This document shows positions 20,500-31,975 of a DNA stretch of 64,000 bases, in pieces; position 1 is the first letter of the stretch; each line of letters opens with the position of its first letter. Origin of the DNA: Peromyscus leucopus (lineage: Eukaryota > Chordata > Mammalia > Rodentia > Cricetidae). Under the pieces are notes generated by a model that was given only the letters and a program-made list of their open reading frames with translations, did not search any database and was not told the origin of the DNA. Where the stretch lies: assembly GCF_004664715.2 (NCBI RefSeq), contig NC_051070.1, forward strand, positions 72,544,200 to 72,608,199, in the 5' to 3' direction. Both the position numbers and the translations under genes were made by a program.

Positions 20500-21165
20500 T
20501 GACCGATGAGAAAAGCCGGGCTCAGGGAGCAGAGATAGTTCTGTAGAGAACCTCAGAGTCAGGGATGCCTCCATTTATTTCCCTCACCTGCCAATCATGT
20601 GAGTCTGACTCACCCTAGGGTGGTTAGGTGTCTGCAGGGCAGTCTCCCACACACTGTGGAAGCACTCATTTAACTGCAAGCACGGACAGCCTCGGTTTCG
20701 ATTTCCTGGAAGATAACAAGTTAGTACTCAGCCCCACGGCCTGCTCCTCACCACTGCCGGACACGATGGCCTACATCTTGGGAGGGGTCGGGTGTAATGC
20801 CACTCCAGTTACAGGATCCCCGGCTCGTGATTCTGTGCGATTCTCAGCCTAGAGCTGGGTGCATGACATCAGGCCTGTGAAGGTGAAGAATTCTCACTGG
20901 AGGGTGGAGGCAGCTGTAGGGACTCATCTGTGGTCCTCAGGAGAAGAACGGCTGGGCAGGAGGCAGGGGCGGGAAAGGGGTGGAGGGAGCAGTTAGTAGG
21001 CGGAGTTAAGCAATCTCTTTCTTCCCTCTCCTTCCCACTCCTCTTTTCTTTCCTTCTGTCTCTTTTTCCCTCCTTTCCCTCTTCTCTCCTTGCTTCCTTC
21101 CCTTTCTCCTCTCCTCTCCCTTTCCTGGGGAAGTACTCAACCACTGGGCTCCATCTCTAGCACTT
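20500..21165. other. Noncoding, no gene recognised
   Basis: Includes a C/T-rich stretch at about 21010-21125. Open frames over it are compositional. Confidence 0.4.
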
Positions 21166-21167
21166 TT

Positions 21168-21292
21168 TGTATCTTTTTATTTTGAGACAGGATCTTACTA
21201 AGCGGCCCAGGCAGGCCTTGAACTTGTGCTCTTCTTGCCTCAGGCTCCTTGGTGGTTGGGATGACAGGCTTGAGTCACGGCAGGTTGAGCAG
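21168..21292 (-). mobile_element. Old B1-like SINE
   Basis: Diverged reverse B1: 'tattttgagacaggatctta', 'ggcccaggcaggccttgaac', 'gttgggatgacaggcttgag'. Confidence 0.6.
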
Positions 21293-22082
21293 AATGAAGT
21301 AAGATACAAATGCAAATGCCAGAGCTCTTTATTTCATGGGCAATTGGAGAGACTCACCATTGTCTGACTTTGATTGAGTCATTGAGACATCCCGAGGCTC
21401 AGCTCTCTCCTCATACAATGGGATTGTGAAATACTTGCTTTGATTTACAGGGATATGGGGAGATCTGATGTAAAAGTGTAAGAAGCCAGCCAAATCATCT
21501 GTCCTGACGGAGACAGGAAACAGGGGCATTCAAGGCGAGGGAGCACACAGTGCAAGCTGTAACAGCGGGCTCATTTTCATTATTGCAGCTCTTTTGATAA
21601 CAGAGCTACAAGTTTACACTTCAGCAAGCAACCCTGACTAGCAGGCCAGCTTTTCAAGCTTACAATGCATAGCAGTGTTACCTTTTCTTCCCAGAAAGAC
21701 ATCTGAGGCATGGGAACATCACTTGACCTAACTATTCTCTAAGTTGAGGAAGGCTGCAGGCATTCCTGTGTCCCATCCCAAATTTACTGGCATTCCAAAT
21801 TCCCTCCATGAGAAATATGAGCCCCTATCCATGTCATAAATTCATTATATCCTTAGAACCTTAATTTAAATCCCAACATTAAAAAAAAAAAGCTTCCTAA
21901 TCCCCAAAGCAAGTTGCAAATGCAGGTTTGGCATTTATTGAGTAGTTCAGGTGAGAATCAACTGTCCTTTGGGATGGGGGAGTCTCTTGTCCTCTGCTCA
22001 GAAGGATGTGGCCCTTTTCTTGGGTGGTAGACCCATCCACTCTAGATTCTTTAACAGATCTGGGACAAGAACCATGGTTAGC

Positions 22083-22266
22083 AGAGGCTGGAGAATGGCT
22101 CAGCAGACAGAGCTCAGAGCACTTGCTCCTGGAGAGGAGTACAGTTCGGTGCCCAGGACCCACATTGGGTAAATCATAATAACCTGTCACTCCAGCTCCA
22201 GGGGACCTGACGCCCTCATTTGCCCTCTGAGAGCACCTACCCTCACAAGCATGTAATCCCCTTGTG

Positions 22267-22309
<43 letters not shown>

Positions 22310-22310
22310 T
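22083..22310 (+). mobile_element. B3 SINE ending in (CA)n
   Basis: 'ggctggagaatggctcagca', 'cctgtcactccagctccagg' and a (CA)n tail at 22267-22308. Confidence 0.8.
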
Positions 22311-22979
22311 TAAAGAAATATGATTAAGAATATTCTGGGCCATGGCAGAGGCATAAAAATAAAGAAGGAACACTGAAGAAGTGAAGGAAGAGGGTGACCA
22401 AGCCAATTTCTGGGATGGCGAAGAAGAGAGAGAGAGCAGGAAATGTGGGGAGGAATTCCAGTGGAGGCATTTTGCATAGGGTATTTATTTCTTTCCTTCA
22501 AAACATTTTTTTAAAAAAAAGTCTGGCAAGGATTTGTTAGGAAGCTCATTAGTCACAGTGAATAAAAGCCGTGAACAGAAGAACCAGCGTCTCCAGATTC
22601 GAGCCCTGAGTTTACAACGCAAGTTAGAAGCCAGTAAACACCAAGGAGGTCCCGAGGGTAATCTCCAGGAAGTCTCAGTTCTACCCCAACCAGGTCCCCC
22701 ACCCAGAGAGAGGACTTCATGCTCTCCCACCTGCTTGGCTAGACAGTGAGAGGAGACCTCCCCTAAGCAGTCATTTACCAGGAGACTCCTTCCTTTCCAG
22801 CCACCATCATGGGACACTTGTGTATGTGACATACGACACCAGCTGGACACCCTGACACAAATGCTGAACAAAGACAAGAGGAGCAAGCAGGGACATGTGT
22901 TTCTAGTTGGAGATCTTCCTGACGGCTAACACAAACACAAAATCCTTGCAGAAGGATTCCTGCAGCCAAGGAAGCTTCC
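22311..22979. other. Noncoding, no gene recognised
   Basis: Short open frames only on both strands. It ends at the A-tail of the Pithd1 retropseudogene. Confidence 0.4.
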
Positions 22980-23960
22980 TTTTTTTTTTTTTTTTAAAGG
23001 ACAAATCACATACAAAAAAAACCTGCCCCAAGCAACAAGACCCATGGCATCCCATGGCCACACTGACTGGAAAAGCAAACGTTATTCATGACTGCCAGAT
23101 GCCACCCAGCCTAAGCCGGTTTCTGCAGTGATTTAGAGAACGTCTGTCCCTTGGCACCCACGTGCTCCTGGTGGTGAGGCGGTTTCCATAGGCCAGGTGC
23201 CTGCAGCAACCCCAAGACCGAGCCTGACCGAGGCTCTATGTAGCAGGCAACTCTTGCTGGAGCCTTCTCAGTCCCTCCCAGCAGGTGGCTGCACATCTTC
23301 AATGACAGTGCATCTGAGGGAGCTTGGGCCGGCCCTTAAGAAATGAAGTGTGTCTGTGGGGTGACCTTATGGACCCAGTGATCTGCGGGGTTAGCTGATG
23401 CTTCGTAATTGCAGACGGTCACCTCATGCCGGCGAAGCTCAGTCCACTCTCCTCTCGGGCAGGATAGAAGATCTTCGTGGTATCTGCTCCCAAGTTCTTT
23501 GAAATATGAACAGAGAGATGATAAACATTGGAAAACCGGGAATTTTTTGTAGCATATTCTGATTCTCCTGTAATATCTCGGTGTGGACTGAAGGCCTGAT
23601 CAGGTTCCCTTTGTGTATCATCAAAGGACATCTGTGGAATGTTCTTGTACAGACTCATCTCAGAGGGTGTGAGTCATCGTCCTCTCCCATTATGAAGAGG
23701 CCTTTGAGCTTGACATTGCCCATAAGTGGAATATTGGACAGAAGCTCTTCATCTGCATCACTTTCAACAAACTTGGAGCGGTCGGTCCGCTCCTCCCAGG
23801 TCTTGAAGACACCTCTGCCCTCTCGGCTCTTGTTGAGGCACCAGGCACCGCAGTCGCTCCAGGTCGGTGTGCAGGTACAGCCTGTGTGCCAGACCTTGCT
23901 GCTCATGACACCACCCACCTGCGACTCCCGGGGGTTGGCGCTTGCTCCACTCCTCAAAAC
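22980..23960 (-). pseudogene. Pithd1: Pithd1 processed pseudogene
   Basis: On the minus strand, pieces in three frames match PITHD1 (PITH-domain protein 1): EQQGLAHRLYLHTDLERLRCL, GRGVFKTWEERTDRSKFVES, LYKNIPQMSFDDTQREPDQ, ATKNSRFSNVYHLSVHISKN. The original stop is recognisable at 23338-23336, after the VTPQTHFIS-like end. No introns separate the pieces, a roughly 340-bp 3' UTR follows, and a 16-base A-tail lies at 22995-22980, so it is a retrocopy. At least three frameshifts (around 23830-23860, 23660 and 23455) disable it. The extreme N-terminal coding part is missing, so it is 5' truncated at about 23955. Confidence 0.9.
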
Positions 23961-23969
23961 ATTTTTTTA

Positions 23970-24126
<157 letters not shown>

Positions 24127-24262
24127 CTACACACAGGCACATGTGTGGAGATCAGAGGAAACTCATGGGAGTTGGATCTCTCCTTTCAGTATGTGGCTCC
24201 TGGGGATCAAACTCAGGTCATCAGGCTTGGTAGCAGGCACCTGAGGCGTCTCACTGGCCCTG
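24127..24262 (-). mobile_element. B3 SINE
   Basis: Reverse-oriented: 'gtgtggagatcagaggaaac', 'ggggatcaaactcaggtcat', 'caggcttggtagcaggcacc'. Confidence 0.82.
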
Positions 24263-24352
24263 GCATTTCTTGACAGTGAGAGGAAGGAGACACCAAGAAA
24301 GGGACTGTTTCTCACTTCACGATTCTCAAGGAAGATATGGCTTCCACAAAGA

Positions 24353-24389
24353 AGTTTTGCCTCTGCTCCTAGTTTTGCCTCTGCTCCTA
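24353..24389 (+). repeat. 18-bp tandem duplication
   Basis: 'agttttgcctctgctcct' occurs twice in direct succession. Confidence 0.9.
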
Positions 24390-24754
24390 GATCAGATGTT
24401 CTTCTAACTCAAACTCTGTGCAGACATGGTCATGCCTCTTTAGCATGCAGAATCTGGGACAATTAGAACCAGTGCTGTGATTAGGAGCAGAGAAGGGTCT
24501 GAAAGCCCACCAACACCTTCAAATACAAGAGAATAAATGACATGCGGCCCTACACCTACCGGATGTTGGAATCCTTCAATGAACTAAGGAACTCAAGCTA
24601 ACCAACACGTGGATTTCTCTGTAGGGTCCCATCCCTCTAACTGTCACCATAGGTCTTTTCTGAGAAGCTGGTACATTCTCAGGGCCTGTGTGTAGTGGGT
24701 TCACATGGAGAGCTGGTCTCCTGGGCTACCGGGTCCTACAGGAGGCTGTCTGGG

Positions 24755-24885
24755 AACCTCAGTATTGATGTCCACAGTGGCTGGACTGGTTTACATTCCC
24801 ACCAGCAGTGTAGAAGGGCTCCCTTCTGTGTGCATCCTCACCAGCGTTTGTGGTCATTTGTTTCCTTGTGTTCTGAGTGGGAATG
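24755..24885 (-). mobile_element. L1 fragment
   Basis: 'tttacattcccaccagcagt' and 'catcctcaccagcgtttgtg' are the reverse complement of the well-known L1 3' region. Confidence 0.6.
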
Positions 24886-24994
24886 ACATGAAAACATCAC
24901 TGGCCTCAGAAAGCTGCAGATTAAAGCAGAAGGCTGTCCTGCAGCCCACAGGACACAGGCTCAATCTGCTTGTTGCATAAGGACATTTATTCTC

Positions 24995-25590
24995 TGTTGT
25001 GGGATAATCTTTTTTTTTTTTTTTTTTTTAAAGATTTTTATTTATTTATTATGCATATTTGTTCTACCTGCATGTGACACTGCAGGCCAGTAGAGGGCAC
25101 CAGATCTCATTACAGATGGTTGTGAGCCACCATGTGGTTGCTGGGAATTGAACTCAGGATCTCTGGAAGAGCAGTCAGTGCTCTTAACCTCTGAGCCATC
25201 TCTCCAGCCCAGGGATAATCTTTTTGTACACTCTGAAGATGTGTTTTTGCCAAGGTGCCTTCTGATTGGTTTAACAAAGAGCTGAATGGCCAATAGCCAG
25301 ACAGGAAGAGGTTAAGTGGGACTTCCAGGAACAGAGAGGACTCTGGGAAGAAGAAAGGTGGGGTCGCCAGCCCACTCGGAGGAAGCAGCATGGGCAGTAT
25401 GGAGAGATGAGGTATCAAGCCACATGACAGAAAGTAGATGAAAATAAATGGGTTAATTTAAGATATAAGAGCTAGTTAGGAACAAGCCTAAGCTATAGGC
25501 AGAGCTCTCAAAACTAATAAGTTTCTGTGTCATTATTTGGGAGTGAGCTGGTGATCCATTATTTGGGAGTGATCCAAAGAAAAATCCGAC
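24995..25590 (+). mobile_element. LTR family copy a, interrupted by a B2
   Basis: It starts 'tgttgtgggataatc' and, after the B2, reads 'ctgattggtttaacaaagag' and 'ctgaatggccaatagccaga', then 'ttaatttaagatataagagc' to a diverged end. Homologous to the LTRs at 31290 and 33934. An RMER17-like ERVK LTR is a possible name, from memory. Confidence 0.7.
25009..25211 (-). mobile_element. B2 SINE nested in LTR copy a
   Basis: Reverse B2: T-tract, 'agatggttgtgagccaccat', 'ctgagccatctctccagccc'. 'gggataatcttttt' is duplicated on both sides and marks the target site. Confidence 0.92.
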
Positions 25591-25903
25591 TATGATCCTC
25601 TTCTCCAAAAAATAGACAAGTCTAAAGGACATCTTTGCATCATGAGCTCAGCTGTTTCAGTGGAGCAGACAAAAAGAAGGAGAGGAGAGGAGTGAGGGCA
25701 TGTGTGCAGAGAACCTTGCTCTGGCTTAAGAGCAAAGTCTCTGGAGGTATGGCTCTGAGGTTGGATTGTGTGGCATCATTTTGACAGTGCCAGGGTTCAT
25801 TTCACAAATTCTGCAGGGTTTGGGATTTCTGTTCCCACAGACCCTTTTCCCAGGCTCAGAGGGAGAATGTGGAACAGATGTTTGGCCATTTTATACATAT
25901 ACA

Positions 25904-25907
25904 CACA

Positions 25908-25948
<41 letters not shown>
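25904..25948 (+). repeat. (CA)n microsatellite
   Basis: Nearly pure ca repeats followed by atatat. Confidence 0.95.
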
Positions 25949-25953
<5 letters not shown>

Positions 25954-26075
25954 GTGCACGTATATATTAAATTAAAGAACTACAAACAGTAAAAAGACAT
26001 ATTTTATGTGTTTATAAAACTACATGTAAATTAAGTATGTACAATGAAAGTATGTCACACACACACATTCATTTT

Positions 26076-26240
26076 TTTTTGTTTGTTTGTTTTTTCGAGA
26101 CAGAGTTTCTCTGCATAGCTTTGCGCCTTTCCTGGAGCTCACTTGGTAGCCCAGGCTGGCCTCGAACTCACAGAGATTCGCCTGGCTCTGCCTCCGGAGT
26201 GCTGGGATTAAAGGCATGTGCCACCACCACCTGGCTAACA
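26076..26240 (-). mobile_element. B1 SINE (cricetid-like variant)
   Basis: Reverse B1 with 'catagctttgcgcctttcct', the variant right half that differs from the usual mouse 'gccctggctgtcct'. Confidence 0.9.
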
Positions 26241-26384
26241 CACACATTCATTTTATTCACAGTTCCTGGTTTAAAATTTCCTTTCCAAGGCAGGCCATAG
26301 AAACTACACTTTCTCTTTCCTAAAATGGGGCATAAGACCTTTAATTCCTCGCATTTTCTCTCTTGGAGCTAACCATAAATTACT

Positions 26385-26526
26385 GGCCCAGTGTGGTAGC
26401 GCATGCATTTAATCATAGCTCTTGGGTGGCAGAGGGCAGGCAGATCTCTCAATTCAGGCCATCCTGTCTACAGAGTTCCAGAATAGACAGGATAACAGAG
26501 AAATCCTGTCTCAAAAACAAAACAAA
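26385..26526 (+). mobile_element. B1 SINE
   Basis: Diverged B1: 'agcgcatgcatttaatcata', 'ggcaggcagatctctcaatt', 'aaatcctgtctcaaaaac'. Confidence 0.8.
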
Positions 26527-26539
26527 GCACCGACTTTGG

Positions 26540-26705
26540 TTAATAGGTTTAGAGCACCGACTGCTGGCTGCTCTTCCAGAGGTCATAAGTTCAATTCTTA
26601 GCAACCACATGGTGGCTCACAACTATCTATAATGAGATCTGGTGCCATCTTCTGGTGAGTAGGCATACATGCAGACAGACCACTATATAAATAAATAAAT
26701 AAATC
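26540..26705 (+). mobile_element. B2 SINE
   Basis: 'ctggctgctcttccagaggt', 'ccacatggtggctcacaact', and an 'ataaataaataaataaatc' tail. Confidence 0.88.
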
Positions 26706-26721
26706 GTTTGGAGAAAAAAAA

Positions 26722-26895
26722 AGTAGGCAGTGGTGGTGCACGCCTTTGATGCTAGCATTTGGGAGGCAGAGGCAGGCGGATCTCTGAGTTCAAGGCCAGC
26801 CTGTTCTACAAAGTGAGTTCCAGGACAGCAAGGACTAAACAGGGAAACCCTGTCTTGAAAAACCAAAACAAACAAAACAAAACAAAAAAACAAAC
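26722..26895 (+). mobile_element. B1 SINE
   Basis: 'aggcagtggtggtgcacgcc', 'gcagaggcaggcggatctct', 'aaccctgtcttgaaaaacc' and an A/C-rich tail. Confidence 0.9.
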
Positions 26896-26965
26896 AAAAA
26901 ATAAGGAAGAAAGGAAGGATGAAAGAAAGAGAAGAGAAAAGAAAAAGAAAAAAAAGAAAAATTTC
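26896..26965 (+). repeat. Purine-rich (GAAA)n tract
   Basis: A/G-only run that extends the tail of the preceding B1. Confidence 0.85.
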
Positions 26966-27099
26966 TGAACAACCACGTGTAACAACAGGATGTGTTAAGA
27001 CCCTTCACCTTAGGAGAGATCTGGCTGCACTCCCAGGAGGAAGGAACGCTGTACAGAAAAGCCAAGAATGTGTACATCTGTACAGATGTCTGTGGATTT

Positions 27100-27500
27100 C
27101 TCCACTCAGGCTTTTATCATCAGACAGCGATGTTTTGTCCAATCATATTCCCGCATTGTCCTGCATGCTTCTGTTATGACTATGCAGTGAAGTCTCCATA
27201 AGAAAGCCAACAGGACTGCTGAACATGTAGCAGTTCCTGAAGGGAGGCATGCTGGAGAGGGCATGGACGGCCATGTGCCGGCTGGCCCCACGCCTCACCC
27301 TAAACAGCTCTCCATCTTTACATTTGGGGTATCTTGTCTAAAAAACCAGGAGATGTGTTTCCCCAGTTCTGTGATCCACTTGAGGAAATGACTGCCTGAG
27401 GAAGGCTTTATGTCACTTCCAGTTTAGGGACAGAAGCATCGGCCCAGTAACCACGTGAGAAGTCAGCAGAGGTGGTTTTAGGGACTGAGCTCTCACACTG
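27100..27500 (+). other. Possible ancient mammalian LTR/repeat remnant
   Basis: 'cagtgaagtctccataagaa' and 'cagttcctgaagggaggcat' followed by 'gagggcatgg' resemble an old shared mammalian repeat. No coding potential was seen. Confidence 0.35.
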
Positions 27501-27796
27501 TGGATTTGATGCTGTCTCTGGGTAGATAATGACAGCAGTGTTGAATTAGAGGCCGGTCAGCTGCTGCTGGTTGGGGATCTGATGGATTGCTTGCTAGTGG
27601 AGAGGAAGATCCCCCACAGTGTTGCTGTTGCAGAAGTGATGTGAGGCAAGAAACCGACTTTATTCACGGATGATGTCCTCTGTGTTTGTTTCTGAGATTC
27701 CAGTTTTCTCTCCTAAAGCAGTAAGTAGTCAGTTTTGTTGCCCCTTCAGAGATGTCTATATACATGCTTAAGTATGTGCATACGTAAAGGCTTGTG

Positions 27797-27830
27797 TGTG
27801 TGTGTGTGTGTGTGTTTGTGTGTGTGTGTT
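27797..27830 (+). repeat. (TG)n microsatellite
   Basis: Two tg runs separated by a single tttg. Confidence 0.95.
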
Positions 27831-28081
27831 GCATTGTGTCTAAATAGTTTATCAGCTTTAAATTGTGCAGTGCTTTGAGCATGAAATCATGCTCTATGTT
27901 AGTCTTTCCCAGTCCCACTGGGGCATGAGTCACCCTTCCGTCCAGCCTGTCACCCTCTCTGAACTATTTGCCCTCCAGTCCTTTAGTTCAGATTGTCAGA
28001 ATTGCTAGGTCAGCTGCCAAGGTTCACAGTGCTTGTTGGAATACCTTCTGTTTTACTTAATGATGCTCCTACTCCTGAGTG

Positions 28082-28245
28082 GGCCGGGGAGAGGGTTCAG
28101 CAGACAAAAGACTTGATCCCTGGAACTCCCATGGTGGAAGAAGAAAACCAATTTCCACAAATTGAGTCCTGACCTCCACAAATGAGCTGTGATGCGTGTG
28201 CATGTGGAGGTCACACACAGTCATACCGAAAAATGTTAAACCAGA
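28082..28245 (+). mobile_element. B3 SINE
   Basis: 'ccggggagagggttcagcag' followed by 'agtcctgacctccacaaatg' and 'cagtcata'. Confidence 0.7.
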
Positions 28246-28535
28246 TAAACTAACAAACAAACCTCCAAATCTCCCGGGTTTAAGAATAGTGCTGCTGGCT
28301 CTTTGGTTATGTCAAAGAGAAGCCACACTGTGCATCCTTTTAAGCAAGAAGATGAGCATCACTGACTTAAGAAGAACATCATTATATGGCAAGGTTTACT
28401 ATGGGTTACATAATGAATAGATCTATTTGTAAACTTGTTAAGGAGATAAAAGAAAGCTGAAGACATAGATCTGTGGGAGGGAGCTGGCCTAGAATGAACA
28501 AGGCCCTGGGTTCAATTCAAAGGTCCTGGGCTAGA

Positions 28536-28571
28536 GAGGAGAGAGAGAGACAGAGAGAGACAGAGAGAGAC

Positions 28572-28655
<84 letters not shown>
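28536..28655 (+). repeat. (GAGACA)n/(GA)n microsatellite
   Basis: About 120 bp of gaga units, with regularly spaced gagaca in the first half. Confidence 0.96.
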
Positions 28656-28658
<3 letters not shown>

Positions 28659-28869
28659 CATGCTAACTTCAATGTGCAAAAGTTATAGCCAAAGCCTGAA
28701 ATCAATACCAGCATGGTAAGGTTCTGATGAGGGCCTTTAACACTACCTTGCTATAACTGCACTTGTTAGAAAGAACTACAAGATTCCGCTCTCATGACTA
28801 ATTACTTCCCAAAGTCCCTAGTTTGGGGGTTTCTGGTACCATTCCATTGTAGGTTAGAATGTTTCTTTT

Positions 28870-29045
28870 TTAAAAAAAATATTTATTTATTTTATGTATG
28901 TGAGTGACCTGTCTTCATGCACACCAGAAGAAGGGATCAGATCCCATAACAGATGGTTGTGAGCCACCATGTGGTTGCTGGGAATTGAACTCAGGACCTC
29001 TGGAAGAACAGCCAGTGCTCTTAACCACTGAGCCATCTCTCTAGG
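28870..29045 (-). mobile_element. B2 SINE
   Basis: Reverse B2: 'atatttatttattttatgta', 'gtgagccaccatgtggttgc', 'ctgagccatctctctagggc'. Confidence 0.9.
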
Positions 29046-29284
29046 GCCTGGAATGTTTCTGTAAGAGGAAATCAGAGTTTGCTTTATATTAGTTTAGAGG
29101 AGATTGAGAGCTGAGAGTAAACTTCCCTGCTCTTTGAGATTTCTGGGGAGAAAAGCTATGAAGTGATGTTTGTGGATACACTCACCTCCCCAGGACACAA
29201 ACAAGTCCACTCACCTGGGTGGTTGGAGAGCTTTTACTGCTAAAACCACTCTTCAATCTTTTGTGTTACTCTCTAACCGGGACT

Positions 29285-30560
29285 ATTGGGGTCCAGCCCC
29301 TCGATAGCCCTCTCCAGAGTCTGGGAAGACTCTACAACCAGCTGACAATCTAATCTTTGACGATGTTAAAGATTCTACGTACACGAAACTCTTTAGTCCA
29401 TACATTTTATTCTTCTGAGTCGGTTCTCTCTCTACACAACTTTGTTTCTGCTCTCACACTTAGCTCCTTTCTTGCCTGATTCTCTCTACATCTTTCTGCT
29501 GGTCCTTCTATGGTCTATCTTAATTCTCTCATCTTAGTTCTGCCCCATCTTCATCTTTCTCATCTCGTTCTTTCCCATCTTAGCTCCTCTTCATCCTTAG
29601 TTCCTCTCTATGATCTTCTAAATTCTCTCTCTTATTCTTTCCCATCCAATTGTTTCCCATCTCTTTAGTTCTTCTCATCTATTTTTACCCACCTAGTTCT
29701 TCCCCATCTGACTCTTCCTCATCTTCTGTCTCGTTCCTCTTGTCCTCTCTTCTAACCCTCCAACCTAGTTCTTCCCCATCTCAGTTCGTTCTTCTCCAGT
29801 TTTTCCTCATCTAGTTCCTCCATTTTTTTTTCTCCATCTTGTCCTCTCAAGTCTCTCAGGTTTGCAGTTATATACCCATGCAATAGCAATGCTCTGCCTA
29901 AGGCAAAGTCACTGGCTTGAATTCCCTCAGGGTCAAACAGAGGGACAATAAGATCCACACAAAAGAGCAGTAGTTGCCAGCCATCATCTGCAACCCAAAA
30001 GGGAAGTGACTAACAGGGAATAGAATCAACTGAGGGCCAAATTCGGTTAATATCTGAGTAAGGGGGATTTTATGTGCTCAACTATAATCTTAGAAGTGGT
30101 TAGTTTAAGTGTTAGGAGTCTATCAGTGATGAGTGAAAATAAAACTGCCTTATTTTTTTTTGGGAGTGTACTGGGTGGCTGGGCAGCCTGAGTCAGCTTG
30201 ATGTACCTGTAAGTAGAAACCTTTAGTTCTGAGTTAATAGTTAAAGGTAGATCTAAAACTAGAGATAAGACTTTGGAAAGGGAGAAAGTTAAGTTTAATT
30301 AGCATATCTGAAAGGCCTTCTAAAACAGATAGTCTGGATGCTTAAGTCTGTTCTTAGAGAGTACAGAGGTATCTCTGATAAGATACTTTCTTCCATCTGG
30401 GGATGGTCCTGGCTGGATGCTGCTAATGACGACATTACAGAAATGACTGAAATTAGGGATCCTGGCTGCATTACGGCACAGAAGGTTATCTAAATATTCC
30501 TTTAATAGAGGGGAAATAGTACCCAGTGAATGATGGAAAAGCTACAGTAGGATGTGAGAA
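29285..30560 (-). mobile_element. Probable ERV LTR/leader fragment with a purine-rich repeat block
   Basis: On the minus strand there is an AATAAA (near 29411) and an end reading '...gaggggctggaccccaat', the look of an LTR 3' end at about 29288. Upstream (29430-29850) is a long block of degenerate 'agatggggaagaact'-type units. The family is not recognised and the 5' end is not placed. The 68-codon open frame at 29958-29752 has no known relative. Confidence 0.45.
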
Positions 30561-31029
30561 ATTCATAGCAGGAAATGTCTAGTAATCAAAAGCCAATATC
30601 ACCAAGACTCCTTCAGCCTTGGCTTGACTTCAGGAAGGCCCTTGGCTTCTTCCAGGTATTAGTTTGTCATAATCATCTGAAATCCCACTTCATATTATTG
30701 TGGCTTGCAGCAACATCCCTAATGCCCCCCCCAGTGTCTGCCTATGCAATTAGACCACAGGGGGATATCTGGTCTACCCTGCTCTTTCACCCTCTACTTA
30801 ATTCCTCTGAGACAGGGTCTCCCACTGAACCAGATGCTAGGCTGGCATCCATCAACTCCTTGGACATACCCATGTTTTCACAAATGACAGGGTCGGGTTA
30901 CTGCTGCATGCACCCAAACCTAGCTTTTCACATGGGAGCTGGGGATTGGAACTCATCTCCTCATGCTTGAGGAGCAGATGCTCTGATCCACCCTACTGAC
31001 TCCACTGCTCCTTTTGTGCTCAAGCTTGT

Positions 31030-31175
31030 GGTTGTTGTTTTGAGACATGGTTTCTTTGTGTAGCCCTGACCGTCCTGGTACTCCATCTGTAGACCAGGCT
31101 GGCCTCAAACTCAGAGATCTGTCTGCCTCTGCCTCCTGAGTGCTGGGATTAAAGGCACGTGCCATCATTCCTGGC
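31030..31175 (-). mobile_element. B1 SINE
   Basis: Reverse B1: 'tgttttgagacatggtttct', 'tgtagaccaggctggcctca', 'gtgctgggattaaaggcacg'. Confidence 0.9.
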
Positions 31176-31289
31176 TTTGTGCTAATCTTTTGTTTTGCTC
31201 ACACGTAATCATATTTCCATGGGTTAAGCCATAATATAAGTCTCTGTATTTTATATGTAGAAACTTAAGTTAAACCACATACACCTAAG

Positions 31290-31975
31290 TGTTGTGGAAT
31301 ATTAGTTTGAAATGTGTTACATTTGTTTATGCTGTGGAATATTTGTTTAATGATGCAAAGATGTGTTGCATTCTTTTATGTTGCATTTGTTTAACTCTGT
31401 GAAGCTGTGTTACTATACCTGCCTAAAACACCTGATTGGTCTAATCAAGAGCTGAATGGCCAATAGCTAGGCAGGAAAGACAAATAGGTGGGGCTGACAG
31501 GCAGAGAGAATAAACAGGAGGAGAAATCCAGGGAAGAGAGTGAGAAGGAGAGAGAAGGAGAATAAAAGAGAGAGGAGAATGAGACATGCTCAGGGCCAGA
31601 AGTAAGGCAGCCATCAGCCAGATATAGAGACAGCAAGGAAGTAAGAAATGGACAAAAGCCTCCAGGCAAAAGGCAGATAAAGAGAAACAGGTTAAGTTAA
31701 AAGAGCTAGTCAGAACTGGGTGGTGGTGGTGCACACCTTTAATCCCAGCACTCAGGAGGTGGAAGCAGTTGGATCCCTGTGAGTTCGAGGCCAGCCTGGT
31801 CTAGTTTCTGGACAGCTAGGGCTGTTACACAGAGAAACCTTGTCTCGGGTAGGGAAAAAAAGGCTAGTTAGAATTGTGCCTAAGCTAGGCTGAACATGCA
31901 AACCATTAAGTGCCTGTGTCATGATTTGGGAGCTGGTTGGTGGCCCAAAAGAAGAAGTCTGGTGTACCTCAGGCT
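31290..31975 (+). mobile_element. LTR family copy b, interrupted by a B1
   Basis: It starts 'tgttgtggaatattagtttg' and continues 'gatgcaaagatgtgttgcat', 'aacacctgattggtctaatc' and 'gctgaatggccaatagctag', then '...ggtggcccaaaagaagaagt'. It closely matches copy c at 33934-34620. Confidence 0.8.
31712..31862 (+). mobile_element. B1 SINE nested in LTR copy b
   Basis: 'actgggtggtggtggtgcac', 'cctttaatcccagcactcag', 'gagttcgaggccagcctggt'. LTR sequence 'gagctagt' / 'ggctagtt' lies on either side. Confidence 0.9.
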
